NCBI GenBank assembly: GCA_020444175.1
Contig: JAHLLM010000018.1
Location: forward strand, 1-64,000
DNA length: 64,000 bases
Origin: Desulfobulbaceae bacterium
GTDB taxonomy: Bacteria; Desulfobacterota; Desulfobulbia; Desulfobulbales; SURF-16
Reading direction: 5' to 3'
The number at the start of each line of letters is the position of its first letter. Positions within the stretch are counted from its first letter, which is position 1. Positions 18,734-29,374 of this stretch are shown here, one piece after another. Position numbers and translations under genes: made by a program. The notes under the pieces are model-generated. The model did no database searches and was not told the origin of the DNA. It was given only the letters and a program-made list of their open reading frames with translations.

Positions 18734-18814
18734 AGAATAAAAAAATACTTCCTGCCCTGGAACCTTTACACTTTAAATCAATCTGATATATAACTACGTG
18801 AAGCTAATTATTTA

Positions 18815-18889
18815 CTGGAATTGTAACTGTTCAGCAAAACGCCAAAAGAGCTTGGCTTTTAACACGAAACTGAACAGTTACCTGGAATT
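18815..18889. mobile_element. Minimal non-autonomous element (12-bp ends, 8-bp target duplication)
   Basis: GTAACTGTTCAG at 18823-18834 and its perfect inverse CTGAACAGTTAC at 18870-18881 bound a 59-bp element. Exactly outside both ends is the direct repeat CTGGAATT (18815-18822 and 18882-18889). Ends beginning GTAA and 8-bp duplications are the hallmarks of IS66-type transposition. It lies upstream of the OB-fold lipoprotein gene. Confidence 0.75.
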
Positions 18890-18951
18890 TTGAGTTCTGC
18901 CCACGAGACCATGAACTCAGAAAATTTCTCTCTTATGAAAAAGGACCAAAC

Positions 18952-19827
18952 ATGATAAAAACCAAAAAACTTTACATGACAGCTGCGCTGGTACTTGCAC
19001 TGACTTTTACCGGCTGTTCCAACCAGAGCGACGACAAAACGGAAGCCCCGCCTAAAGCCCCCCAGGCATCCTCTGAAGCACCTGCTCAGGCACCTATGCA
19101 GGAGGCTGCCGCCCCTGCCGAGATGCAACAGACCTCCCTTGACGGAACGGTTGTTGAGACATTTGACAGCGGTGGTTACACCTATATCCAGCTTGACACA
19201 GGAAGCGGTAAAATTTGGGCTGCTATCGGCCAGGCAACGGTTGCTGTCGGTGATTCAGTGAGCCTCATGAATGGACCGGTGATGAAAGATTTTCACAGCA
19301 ACACACTGAATCGCACCTTTTCAGAAATCATCTTTTCCTCAGGCCTGAAAGAGGCCCACGCTGCTTCTGCGCCTGCCATGGGTGGCGACGCTCCAGCAAG
19401 TTTTGCTGACGCCGTCAAGCAGGAAGCTGCCACCATGACAACTCCCGTTATGGGCGAAGGTGATGCAAGCGGCGGCAGTATGAGAGCTGTCACCCCGGCT
19501 CAGGAAGTAAAAATTGAGAAAGTTGAGGGCGGTCACACCATTGAAGAAATTTTTGCCTCCGCTGCGGATCTTGCCGGACAGAAAGTAAAAGTCAAAGGAA
19601 AAGTGGTTAAGGTATCCCCCAACATTATGGGACGCACCTGGATTCATCTGCAGGATGGTACCGGTACTGCCATGAACAACACCCATGACCTGGTTATCAC
19701 CTCAGACAGTGCGCCAGCGGCTGACTCAATTGTTGTGGCTGAAGGTGTGCTGGCCAAAGACAAGGATTTTGGCGCCGGCTACTTTTATAATGTCATTGTT
19801 GAAGAGGCGACTTTTGTAACGGAATGA
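18952..19827 (+). CDS. Lipoprotein with two OB-fold (NrfJ-like) domains
   Basis: A 291-residue lipoprotein: a signal peptide with lipobox LTFTGC puts the lipidated Cys at residue 21, followed by an Ala/Pro/Gln-rich linker. Two beta-barrel-like domains follow, about residues 62-125 (LDGTVVETFDSGGYTYIQL) and 205-291 (QKVKVKGKVVKVSPNIMGRTWIHLQDGTG). Both have the GxVvxxxxxxgxxWihLqdgtg pattern seen in NrfJ-like and other small OB-fold proteins of cytochrome-rich anaerobes. The function is unknown; ligand binding in the periplasm is inference. The stop codon overlaps the panE start (ATGA), so the two are translationally coupled even though no metabolic link is evident. Confidence 0.7.
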   Translation: MIKTKKLYMTAALVLALTFTGCSNQSDDKTEAPPKAPQASSEAPAQAPMQEAAAPAEMQQTSLDGTVVETFDSGGYTYIQLDTGSGKIWAAIGQATVAVGDSVSLMNGPVMKDFHSNTLNRTFSEIIFSSGLKEAHAASAPAMGGDAPASFADAVKQEAATMTTPVMGEGDASGGSMRAVTPAQEVKIEKVEGGHTIEEIFASAADLAGQKVKVKGKVVKVSPNIMGRTWIHLQDGTGTAMNNTHDLVITSDSAPAADSIVVAEGVLAKDKDFGAGYFYNVIVEEATFVTE

Positions 19828-20795
19828 AAATAGTCATTATCGGCCCAGGAGCTCTTGGTTCCCTTTTTGCTGCCCTGCTTGCGGCTGAGGGAAAAAATGA
19901 CGTTTGGCTTCTCGACCATAATGCTGCACGGGCCCATCACACAGATGGAAAACTCCTGCTTACCTTGGGTAAGCAGGAGTTTTGTCGTTTTGTCTCAGTC
20001 ACTGCCGATGTCGAAAAAATCGGCCCCACGGATATTGTTCTGAACTGCGTCAAATCGCAGGATGTTGCTTCAGCTCTGCAAAGAGCCCATATCCTTTTCA
20101 CCCCCCAAACCGTTCTTGTCAGTTTTCAAAACGGCATCAGCCATTTTGATATCCTGGCCTCTTTGGATACTCCGGCAATAACCGCTATCGGGGTAACAGC
20201 CATGGGGGCAACGCTCAAAGAGCCGGGCCACGTCGTCCATGGCGGACATGGCTTAACCAGGATCGGACTGAGCAGACAACTGTCCCTGGAAAATCACCCG
20301 GAAGCGGATATTCTTCTGTCTCAACTTGTCGATATCTTTAATAATGCAGGGCTTGAAACCAAAAAAGTTTCTCATATTATTGATTTTGTCTGGGCAAAAC
20401 TCCTCGTTAACGTGGGAATCAATGCGCTCACTGCAATCTTTGACTGTGAAAACGGCAGACTGCTTGACATTCCGCAGGCCAGGGAAAAAATGATTGAAGC
20501 TGTGCAGGAAGGCGAGAGAGTTGCCCGTGCCCTGGGGATAAAAATTTCTGAAGATCCCGTGGCCCAGACCATTGCCGTCTGCAGGGCAACAGCCAACAAT
20601 ATCTCTTCCATGCTGCAAGATGTACTGAGGCAGCGACCCACGGAAATTGAGGCAATCAACGGCGCCCTGCTGCAAAAAGCCACGCAGCTTGGCATGGATG
20701 CACCTGTTAACCGGGAGCTTGTTCTGAAAATCAGGGAGATAGAAGCTGGATATCGCCCGAAAGAACCTCAAAGACCTGCCCCCGATCATCTCTGA
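19824..20795 (+). CDS. panE: 2-dehydropantoate 2-reductase
   Basis: The 323-residue enzyme belongs to the ketopantoate reductase family, which reduces 2-dehydropantoate with NADPH in pantothenate synthesis. The N-terminal fold is MKIVIIGPGALGSLFAALLA, followed by LNCVKSQD, VSFQNGISH and the catalytic-domain FVWAKLLVNVGINALTAI and RPTEIEAINGALL. It overlaps the upstream lipoprotein gene by 4 bp. Its 3' end overlaps the convergent birA by 65 bp. Related family members act on other 2-oxo acids, so the exact substrate is likely rather than proven. Confidence 0.88.
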   Translation: MKIVIIGPGALGSLFAALLAAEGKNDVWLLDHNAARAHHTDGKLLLTLGKQEFCRFVSVTADVEKIGPTDIVLNCVKSQDVASALQRAHILFTPQTVLVSFQNGISHFDILASLDTPAITAIGVTAMGATLKEPGHVVHGGHGLTRIGLSRQLSLENHPEADILLSQLVDIFNNAGLETKKVSHIIDFVWAKLLVNVGINALTAIFDCENGRLLDIPQAREKMIEAVQEGERVARALGIKISEDPVAQTIAVCRATANNISSMLQDVLRQRPTEIEAINGALLQKATQLGMDAPVNRELVLKIREIEAGYRPKEPQRPAPDHL

Positions 20796-21531
20796 TATGG
20801 AGCCTTCCGGAATCATCCGGTCCCAGGGAAATTCCGGTAACAATCCTTCGATCCGCAGTCACCCAACTCAACCTTTTTCCCCTGGTGGCATCATGGAGAC
20901 GCCACTCGTCCAAAATAACGCCAAACTCTCCATTTTCCATACGCGCCATAATGGAGTCCACTTCCTCCAGAAGCGAGGTGAAAAGCATCGTCATGTCCAC
21001 CCCAGGACAATGTATCTCCAGAGAAGTCAATTTTTTCTGTAAGTCTGGCGGGAAGAACGAAAGAGGAGTGGACACGTTCAAGCCAATGCCCAAAACCACC
21101 ACAGGTTCGGAACCATGCCCCAGATGTGATTCGGTCAAAATTCCCGCACATTTCCTGCCACTCAAAAGCAGATCATTTGGCCATTTCAGCATGGGAACAC
21201 TCTCACAGTGGCGGGCAATGGCCCGGCAAAGCGCAACTCCGGCTGCCAGAGTAATTTGAGGCAATTCCGAAATGTCTAACCGGGGCCGCAGAATCATAGA
21301 AAAATAGAGCCCGCCGCCGGAAGGTGAAATCCAGGTTTTGCCAAGCCTGCCGCGACCTCCGGTCTGAACCTTTGCAATGACAACGGTGCCGGTTGCAGAA
21401 CCATGAATGGCCAGATCCAACGCATCAGTATTGGTGGAAACCGTTTCATCCTTGATTACGAGGGGATGACCGGCCACACTTTCAATGCTTGTAATATGCT
21501 GCCAGAACTGATCCTTATTTGTCGATTCCAT
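20731..21531 (-). CDS. birA: Biotin--[acetyl-CoA-carboxylase] ligase
   Basis: A 266-residue biotin protein ligase that attaches biotin to carrier lysines. Signatures are KDETVSTNTDAL, TGGRGRLGKTWISPSGGGLYFSMIL (biotinyl-AMP loop), KWPNDLLLSGRKCAGILTE and VLGIGLNVSTP, with an SH3-like C-terminal domain. It has no N-terminal helix-turn-helix, so it is a ligase without the repressor function of E. coli BirA. The last 65 bp overlap the end of panE on the other strand, which constrains both C-termini. Confidence 0.92.
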   Translation of the reverse strand: MESTNKDQFWQHITSIESVAGHPLVIKDETVSTNTDALDLAIHGSATGTVVIAKVQTGGRGRLGKTWISPSGGGLYFSMILRPRLDISELPQITLAAGVALCRAIARHCESVPMLKWPNDLLLSGRKCAGILTESHLGHGSEPVVVLGIGLNVSTPLSFFPPDLQKKLTSLEIHCPGVDMTMLFTSLLEEVDSIMARMENGEFGVILDEWRLHDATRGKRLSWVTADRRIVTGISLGPDDSGRLHIRDDRGQVFEVLSGDIQLLSP

Positions 21532-21847
21532 AGTGTGTTATAGAGTAATCGTAAAAAGGCGCGATGAAATGTTAAAAAGGCCTTTTGGTCTTTCCTGCTT
21601 TAAGTTAAAACAGTCTTAATTCAATTTCCCAAAAGAAAAAGTATCAACAGGGAACTTATTCAAATTGTGTCACCTTCTTCTCAGTGACAGTATTCTTTTT
21701 TACCACGAAGCACACGATGCACACAGAGGTTTAAAATATATTTTACGGGATATGAATATTTTCTTCGTGGTGAATAAAACTTACTAAAAAAAGACCGATT
21801 GAACAATTTCCAATAATGTACACCTTCCACAATAAAGGAGGCTCGCT
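21532..21847. other. Intergenic region with short inverted repeats
   Basis: No gene is seen. ACCACGAAG at 21702-21710 is inverted at 21763-21771 (CTTCGTGGT), a low-complexity motif that also occurs in similar form near 11650. AAAGGAGG at 21833-21840 is the ribosome-binding site of the tautomerase gene. Confidence 0.5.
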
Positions 21848-24071
<2,224 letters not shown>

Positions 24072-24139
24072 CTCTTTTTGGGAGACCTTTTTCTCTATTT
24101 TTCAGTGGGCCCAGTTGCCGGAAAAAAAAGGTGAATCAA

Positions 24140-24424
24140 ATGACGACAAAAACCATACATGCAATTGTCAAAGGCAGAGTACAGGGCGTGTTTTTCAGAT
24201 CCTATACCCAGGAAGAGGCTGTCAAATATGGCGTGAACGGCTGGGTTCGCAACCTGCCTGATGGGTCGGTTGAGACCTTGATATCCGGTGATTCTGCCCA
24301 GGTAGACCGTATGATTTCCTGGCTGCACCAAGGGTCTCCCATGTCTGAAGTCCGCGAGGTTATTATTGATAAACGTGATAATGCAGATAGACTGCTCCAG
24401 GGTTTTGAGATAAAATATGCCTAA
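24140..24424 (+). CDS. acyP: Acylphosphatase
   Basis: A 94-residue acylphosphatase, which hydrolyses carboxyl-phosphate bonds. The signature KGRVQGVFFRSYTQEEAVKYGVNGWVRNLPDGSVE holds the catalytic Arg (VFFR) and Asn (WVRN), and GSPMSEVREV follows as usual. AGGTGA before the ATG at 24140 supports that start over the GTG three codons upstream. It lies 68 nt downstream of ligA in the same direction. Confidence 0.92.
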   Translation: MTTKTIHAIVKGRVQGVFFRSYTQEEAVKYGVNGWVRNLPDGSVETLISGDSAQVDRMISWLHQGSPMSEVREVIIDKRDNADRLLQGFEIKYA

Positions 24425-24633
24425 AGGAATTTAGCAAAATCCTTAATTGACAAAATTTTCAGTGTAACGTAAATTAGCATTACCCAAAAAATAGGATGTA
24501 ACTACCTTAACAAGAGAGTCTCCTCGATGATTGGTCTATTAGATAAAAACGTAAAATCTCTTTCATTTGGGCTCACAGTCGGTAATCTACATAGATACTC
24601 ATCCTGAGTAGTTGCAACAGGAGGATATGGAGC

Positions 24634-24903
24634 TTGGAAGTTCTCACTGAATCCATTCATAAAAAGAAATTATCATCAAAGCACTTAATGAAAATAACAT
24701 GCCCTAACTGTGGAAATGACCGTGACTTTGTCGAAGTGGCTGACAGTGTTATCCTCACCACACATTACGTACAGAATGAGGACTGCAGTTTCACTCAGGA
24801 TGGTGACGAATCCCAGATTTTAGGGGAAATCCGCTTCTTTTGCGGAGAATGCAATGCCGATCTTACCCAGCATCATCAACGTTTCCTGGAAATGCTTTTT
24901 TGA
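24634..24903 (+). CDS. Small zinc-ribbon protein
   Basis: An 89-residue protein with two Cys pairs, CPNCGNDRDF and FFCGECNADL, about 45 residues apart, that would form one zinc ribbon. The stretch between them is beta-like (FVEVADSVILTTHYVQNEDCSF). The start is uncertain: a TTG at 24634 has AGGAGG ten bases upstream, while an ATG at 24688 begins directly at the ribbon (MKITCPNCGN) but has no clear ribosome-binding site. Its stop shares one base with the start of the ATP-grasp gene, so the two are translationally coupled and probably work together. The function is unknown. Confidence 0.65.
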   Translation: MEVLTESIHKKKLSSKHLMKITCPNCGNDRDFVEVADSVILTTHYVQNEDCSFTQDGDESQILGEIRFFCGECNADLTQHHQRFLEMLF

Positions 24904-25703
24904 TGTCTCCGAGCCTTACTTCTCCTCGCCCCTCCATTCTTACCAGCAACCAGAATCTGTTTGAAAAATATCACCTCCTGCGTCAAGGCGATATTTTTGT
25001 CGGACGGTTGCGTCTGAAAAAAAGCGAGGAGCACCTTCTCCTTGATTTAGTAGAGCGGGGAATCATCCTTTTCCCCTCTGCCCTCAGCCAGCAGGTCTGC
25101 CGCTCAAAAACATTCCAGGCACATCTTTTTGTTAACGAAATGCTGCCCCACACCACGGCTATACATGATCAGCACGATATGCTGGAAGCCCTTAATTATT
25201 ATCAACATAAAGCTATCGGCCAAGTCGTAACAAAAGATGACAGGAAAAATGCCGGCATGGGAATTTTTCGCTGGCGGGATGTTGAGGAGGTTTTCACCCA
25301 TTCCTCCTTGGGCTCACTGCCCTTTCCCTTTGTCATCCAGCCATTTATCAAGGGAAGCATGGATGTCAGGGTAATAATTCTTGGAGACTATATTGAAGCC
25401 TACTCCCGGAAAAATCCCTATAACTTCAGAAACAATCTGCACTGTGGCGGAGAGAGCACCCCGTATGCGCTGACCGAAAAACAACGTGATCTCTGTAAAT
25501 ATGTCATGGACAGAGGAAAATTCCCTTATGCCCATCTAGACCTGATGGTCCTGGAAAACGGAGAAACATATCTGGCTGAAATAAATCTGCGGGGGGGAAT
25601 AAAAGGGGCACGGATCTCAGGGAAAGACTACAACCGGAAAGTAGATAGGATACATGAAGAATTTCTTTCCACTCATTTTGCGGGGACAGGTCGAAAATTC
25701 TGA
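24903..25703 (+). CDS. ATP-grasp ligase of the RimK/glutathione synthetase type
   Basis: A 266-residue protein resembling the RimK-type ATP-grasp fold. Visible elements are HLFVNEMLPHTTAIHD at the pre-ATP region, KAIGQVVTKDDRKNAGMGIF as a candidate nucleotide-binding loop, FVIQPFIKGSMDVRVIILGDYIEAYSRKN (the central ATP-grasp strands) and YAHLDLMVLENGETYLAEINLRGGIKGA with the Mg-binding Glu-Ile-Asn. Such enzymes join an amino acid or peptide to a carboxylate. It starts inside the stop codon of the zinc-ribbon gene, a partner that could supply or present the substrate; that is inference. The exact substrate cannot be read. Confidence 0.7.
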   Translation: MSPSLTSPRPSILTSNQNLFEKYHLLRQGDIFVGRLRLKKSEEHLLLDLVERGIILFPSALSQQVCRSKTFQAHLFVNEMLPHTTAIHDQHDMLEALNYYQHKAIGQVVTKDDRKNAGMGIFRWRDVEEVFTHSSLGSLPFPFVIQPFIKGSMDVRVIILGDYIEAYSRKNPYNFRNNLHCGGESTPYALTEKQRDLCKYVMDRGKFPYAHLDLMVLENGETYLAEINLRGGIKGARISGKDYNRKVDRIHEEFLSTHFAGTGRKF

Positions 25704-25860
25704 CAAAAACCTCTTGGTGTCATGTCAAGCATGAATTGCCGAGCAGGAACCATACCCATGAGCACTCCGTTTTAAGAAGAGGAAGAAATTTTCCGACCTA
25801 CAAAAAACGGTAAAAGATATCTGACAGACGAAAAACCAAGTCTGCCCCAAAAAAACAATA

Positions 25861-25902
25861 AAAAAAAAGGAAATGGCTTTTAGGCATACCATTTCCTTTT
25901 TT
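25861..25902. terminator. Bidirectional terminator between the ATP-grasp gene and dsrC
   Basis: AAAAAAGGAAATGG (25863-25876) pairs with CCATTTCCTTTTTT (25889-25902). There are T-runs on both strands, so it can end the ATP-grasp transcript and the dsrC transcript. Confidence 0.9.
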
Positions 25903-25941
25903 GATTACGAGTAAAGCAGTCTGCGACTGTTTATCAACGTA

Positions 25942-26262
25942 TCATACACAACCGGTCGGTTTAGGAAGACCAGCCATTTTACAGGCTCCTTTACCTGGTC
26001 CAGATGGGAACAGCTCGTAGATTCTTTTCAGTGGGTAACCAGTGGTTTTGGAAAGAATACGAACCATGGGAGCAATACCATTTTTCTTGTAGTAATCCTG
26101 CAGAGCGTTGATTACTTTCCAGTGCTCATCAGTCAGGTCGCTGATACCTTCCAGGCCTTTTACGTACTCAACCCATCCTTCGTTCCACTCTTCCATACCT
26201 TTAGTCAGGAAGCCGTCCTCATCAACATCATAACTATTTCCAGCATGCTCGATAGTTGCCAT
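25942..26262 (-). CDS. dsrC: Dissimilatory sulfite reductase-associated protein DsrC
   Basis: DsrC is the small sulfur-carrier substrate of dissimilatory sulfite reductase; the trisulfide it forms is reduced by the membrane DsrMKJOP complex. The 106-residue protein has the TusE/DsrC fold with WNEGWVEYVKGLEGISDLTDEHWKVI and the mobile C-terminal arm. Both redox cysteines are present, ten residues apart (C94 and C105, penultimate residue). Having both cysteines separates true DsrC from TusE or regulatory paralogues. AAGGAGG precedes the ATG. It stands alone, as is usual in sulfate reducers. It is the best evidence here for a dissimilatory sulfur metabolism. Confidence 0.96.
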   Translation of the reverse strand: MATIEHAGNSYDVDEDGFLTKGMEEWNEGWVEYVKGLEGISDLTDEHWKVINALQDYYKKNGIAPMVRILSKTTGYPLKRIYELFPSGPGKGACKMAGLPKPTGCV

Positions 26263-26341
26263 TTTATTCCTCCTTGTTCATGATTTGCCTAATGAAGTTT
26301 TCTAAGCATGTTTATTAACCATACTTCATAATAGATGCACC

Positions 26342-26370
26342 TAATTACTCGATGAAAACCTATTTGTCAA
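26342..26370 (-). promoter_or_regulatory. Possible dsrC promoter
   Basis: On the minus strand TTGACA (26365-26370) is followed after 17 bases by TAATTA (26342-26347). The -35 is perfect and the -10 is weak. It lies 80 bp upstream of the dsrC start, which has a strong AAGGAGG site. Confidence 0.35.
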
Positions 26371-26492
26371 GCAGGCAAATGATGATTTTTAAATTTTATG
26401 GATGAGTACTCATTCATTTTGAGAAAGGTCCAGCCGCTAAACACTTATGGTTCATGACCTTTTTCGTACTCCCCGCTCCTCCTGACATAATT

Positions 26493-27839
26493 TTATCGTA
26501 TTTTGTTGTAGTAATCCTGCAAATCTCTGCCCAGAAACTTCCTAATTTTATTTAAATTTCTACAATGTACTGAACCAATGTCAGACAATCTTGCGCCTTT
26601 TACAAGTTCGTCTACCTTCTCTTTCACTTTCAGCCACAAATTTTGCTTGTAATTGGTGTCCAGAACAACCAAATCCTGCAAAGCGGACCGGCAGCCTTTT
26701 ACAAGTTGCGGAAAACTCCAGCGGGTAAACCAGAGCCAGGCCAGAAAACAGACAAGACCGACGCCGGTCAATGGCAGAGGGAGGTGCTGCAGTCCTGCAT
26801 TTCCGTTCAGCAAAGCACCAAGAAGAGTATCTTGGGGAAAGTCGAGAGTCATATTGGCAATCAAGTCGGTAAAGAAAAAAGCGGCAGCCCCTGCTGCCAG
26901 AGTAAACTTACCCACACCTGCCAGCTTTTCCCTGCCCTTTTTGCTCAATGAGGCCATAGACTCACAGACAAGCTGAAGTTCATTGACCTGCCGGTCAATG
27001 TCCTGCAGGATATGGTTCACCCTGAATTCCGGGGCTGAAAAAATTTTCTTTTTCAGCATTTCCCGCTCCTTGCTCCAGGTAGAGAGCATCTCAGACGGCT
27101 CTGCCTCGCCTGCCGCATAGGTGATAAAAATTCTCGGTATGTCCTTACGACCGGTCATCTGGGAAAGGTTCCAGCAGAGAGTCCCGTATGAACGGACAAG
27201 ATCACCGAAATTATCGCATTCATCAATCCGACTCATGACAAAAAGGATACGGTCTTCACCCGATGTTTCCGGCAGGGTGCTGCGAATTGCGGTATAGGTT
27301 TCACTGATCGTACCGGCCTTATGTGGATCGAACATCAGGACCACTAGATCGGCAAGCTTTGCAAACTCGCCTAAAACAGCCAGATAGTCATAGCCCCGGT
27401 CTTTCTCTGTTATGGCATCGAGCATTCCAGGACTGTCTATAATTGCCATATTTTCCAAAAATGGCTCATCAACTTTTTTCAGCCTGAAATGGGATATAAA
27501 CTGCTCGCCAAAAGCCTTGAATTGATAAAAAGGCAGGGTATCATCATTCACCAGAGTAGACCCAGGCACCTCTTTTGTTCCGTTTCCTTCCCCATGGGAG
27601 GTGATAATTGTGAACGAATCATCAGTCGGTGCCTGGCCTGTCCGTTGAAGCTCCTGGCCGATAATTTCGTTGATCAGTGTCGATTTCCCAGATGAATAGT
27701 TACCGATCACGAGAACAATGGGTTTCCATTTTAAAACAGATTCAAGGTCGGAATAGTCAAGTTGATAGCGCTTAAAAAGAGGGAGTAATTTTTTTTGAAC
27801 CTGATTCTGAAGTTCTGCCTGCAGTTTTTTTTCATCCAT
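26493..27839 (-). CDS. Dynamin-like membrane GTPase
   Basis: A 448-residue protein with an N-terminal dynamin-type GTPase domain: G1 VIGNYSSGKSTLINEI, a Thr in the switch region, G3 IIDSPGMLD and a G4-like SRIDE in place of NKxD. After a coiled-coil stretch two hydrophobic segments follow, at about residues 305-322 (KFTLAAGAAAFFFTDLI) and 355-375 (LTGVGLVCFLAWLWF). So the protein is anchored in the inner membrane with the GTPase in the cytoplasm. Bacterial dynamin-like proteins remodel or protect membranes; a specific role cannot be assigned. It is a single gene. Confidence 0.75.
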   Translation of the reverse strand: MDEKKLQAELQNQVQKKLLPLFKRYQLDYSDLESVLKWKPIVLVIGNYSSGKSTLINEIIGQELQRTGQAPTDDSFTIITSHGEGNGTKEVPGSTLVNDDTLPFYQFKAFGEQFISHFRLKKVDEPFLENMAIIDSPGMLDAITEKDRGYDYLAVLGEFAKLADLVVLMFDPHKAGTISETYTAIRSTLPETSGEDRILFVMSRIDECDNFGDLVRSYGTLCWNLSQMTGRKDIPRIFITYAAGEAEPSEMLSTWSKEREMLKKKIFSAPEFRVNHILQDIDRQVNELQLVCESMASLSKKGREKLAGVGKFTLAAGAAAFFFTDLIANMTLDFPQDTLLGALLNGNAGLQHLPLPLTGVGLVCFLAWLWFTRWSFPQLVKGCRSALQDLVVLDTNYKQNLWLKVKEKVDELVKGARLSDIGSVHCRNLNKIRKFLGRDLQDYYNKIR

Positions 27840-28225
27840 GAGAATCTCTCCAAGCCATACAGACTTGTTTTTCGGAAAGCCGGTGTCAAGTCAAGCTTCA
27901 ATTATCGTGTAGCTCGCCATACCCATGGCGGCTCTTTTGTGTCGAAAAAGCTTCAAAGTCTTCTCTCCCGACACGAACTATGCGGCAAAAGTCATTAGGC
28001 ATGACACGAAAACATACGAGTTTAATGTGTGAAGTACGGGTGACACAATAAAAAATGGTATGTCCACACTCCCACCGCGCGGGTGTTTCCGGTCATGGAG
28101 TTTGTTACTGACTTTTCATAAAAAATCATTACCAGATTAGCAGCAAAATTACATGCAGTAATTCACATTCAACCGCATCATGCCCGAGTTTGCATAATGA
28201 GAATTTCTGCTGCCGGCTTTCCACA
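27840..28225. other. Intergenic region without a supported gene
   Basis: Only small palindromes are seen, for example around CCCACCGCGCGGGTG at 28073-28087. No reading frame here looks coding. Together with the mobile element that follows, the gap between the GTPase and lgt is about 640 bp. Confidence 0.5.
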
Positions 28226-28445
28226 TTTTCACTGTAACTATTCAGCTGCACCTCATCTTTGAACGATCAGGCCTGCTCACATAGACGGGCTATCGGAGTC
28301 TCGCAAGCTCGCTTACCTGCCTCGCAGGCCTGCTCGGAGTCTCCACTTCGTTGCGCTTACCTGTCCAAATCTAAGGCACATCTGAATAGTTACGGCCTAG
28401 AATTGAGGCCCATTTCGAGCCCTCGCTGAATAGATACTTTTCACT
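28226..28445. mobile_element. Non-autonomous element of about 204 bp with 8-bp target duplication
   Basis: GTAACTATTCAG at 28234-28245 and CTGAATAGATAC at 28426-28437 are inverted ends with one mismatch. TTTTCACT flanks the element directly on both sides (28226-28233 and 28438-28445). A second inward copy, CTGAATAGTTAC, is at 28382-28393. Inside, CGGAGTCT and GCTTACCTG each occur twice in direct order. No transposase is encoded. The GTAA ends and 8-bp duplication point to an IS66-type source. The element sits just upstream of lgt. Confidence 0.75.
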
Positions 28446-28478
28446 TTGCATTTTTCTCGCTCCGGTGTAAGGAGTGGT

Positions 28479-29291
28479 ATGCTTTCTTTTCCATCCATAG
28501 ATCCCGTTATATTTCATATTGGCCCTTTACAGGTCCGCTGGTACGGCATGATGTATGTGCTCGGTTTTGCCGCTTCCTATTTCCTGGTTCGCTTTCAAAT
28601 TGAAAAATTTAAATCCCAAAAGTTGGCTGCCGAGTTTGAAAACCTGAATTTTATTCTTATCATCAGCCTGGTGCTTGGCGGCAGGCTGGGCTATGTCCTT
28701 TTTTATAATTTTTCCTATTATCTGCATAATCCTATGGAAATTCTGGCCACCTGGCATGGAGGCATGTCATTTCATGGTGGCGTTGTCGGTCTTATCCTGG
28801 GCGGCTTTCTTTTCTGCAGGAAAAAAGGACTGAACTTTTTGGAAACTGCTGATATCTATGTAGTGACAACACCAGTCGGACTTGGCCTTGGTCGCATAGG
28901 GAACTTTATTAACGGTGAACTTTTTGGGAGGGTCAGCGACGTTCCCTGGGCCATGGTGTTTCCAGGTGGAGGCCCACTCTCACGACATCCCTCCCAACTC
29001 TATGAAGCATTCATGGAAGGCTTCCTCCTGTTTATTATCCTATGGCACCTGAAAACGGTGAAATATAGAAAGTCATGGGGCCACGGAACGATGCTGGCCG
29101 CCTTCCTGTTTTTCTATGGCGTTTTTAGAATTTTTATTGAATTTTTCCGCCAGCCGGATGCTCATATAGGCTATATGGCTGGCTTTATCACCAGAGGACA
29201 ACTTTTAAGTTCCATTATGGTTTGCTCTGGATTAATTCTGTTTTTTGCCGTAAAAAACAGATTGGTCATACATCAACCCATTAACCACTGA
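28479..29291 (+). CDS. lgt: Prolipoprotein diacylglyceryl transferase
   Basis: Lgt transfers diacylglycerol to the lipobox Cys of prelipoproteins, in the inner membrane. The 270-residue protein has about seven membrane segments and the family signature GLGLGRIGNFINGELFGR, with the essential Arg, Asn and Glu, plus GGRLGYVLFYN, HGGMSFHGG and RHPSQLYE. The ATG at 28479 is preceded by AAGGAG. Several lipoproteins encoded in this window would be its substrates. A mobile element ends about 30 bp upstream of the start. Confidence 0.95.
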   Translation: MLSFPSIDPVIFHIGPLQVRWYGMMYVLGFAASYFLVRFQIEKFKSQKLAAEFENLNFILIISLVLGGRLGYVLFYNFSYYLHNPMEILATWHGGMSFHGGVVGLILGGFLFCRKKGLNFLETADIYVVTTPVGLGLGRIGNFINGELFGRVSDVPWAMVFPGGGPLSRHPSQLYEAFMEGFLLFIILWHLKTVKYRKSWGHGTMLAAFLFFYGVFRIFIEFFRQPDAHIGYMAGFITRGQLLSSIMVCSGLILFFAVKNRLVIHQPINH

Positions 29292-29374
29292 AGCTCATCA
29301 AGCGCACGGAAAATAAAAATATCTCTGCGTCGTTGATGAACTTTGTGGTTAAATATACTTTTTTGCTCACTTCC

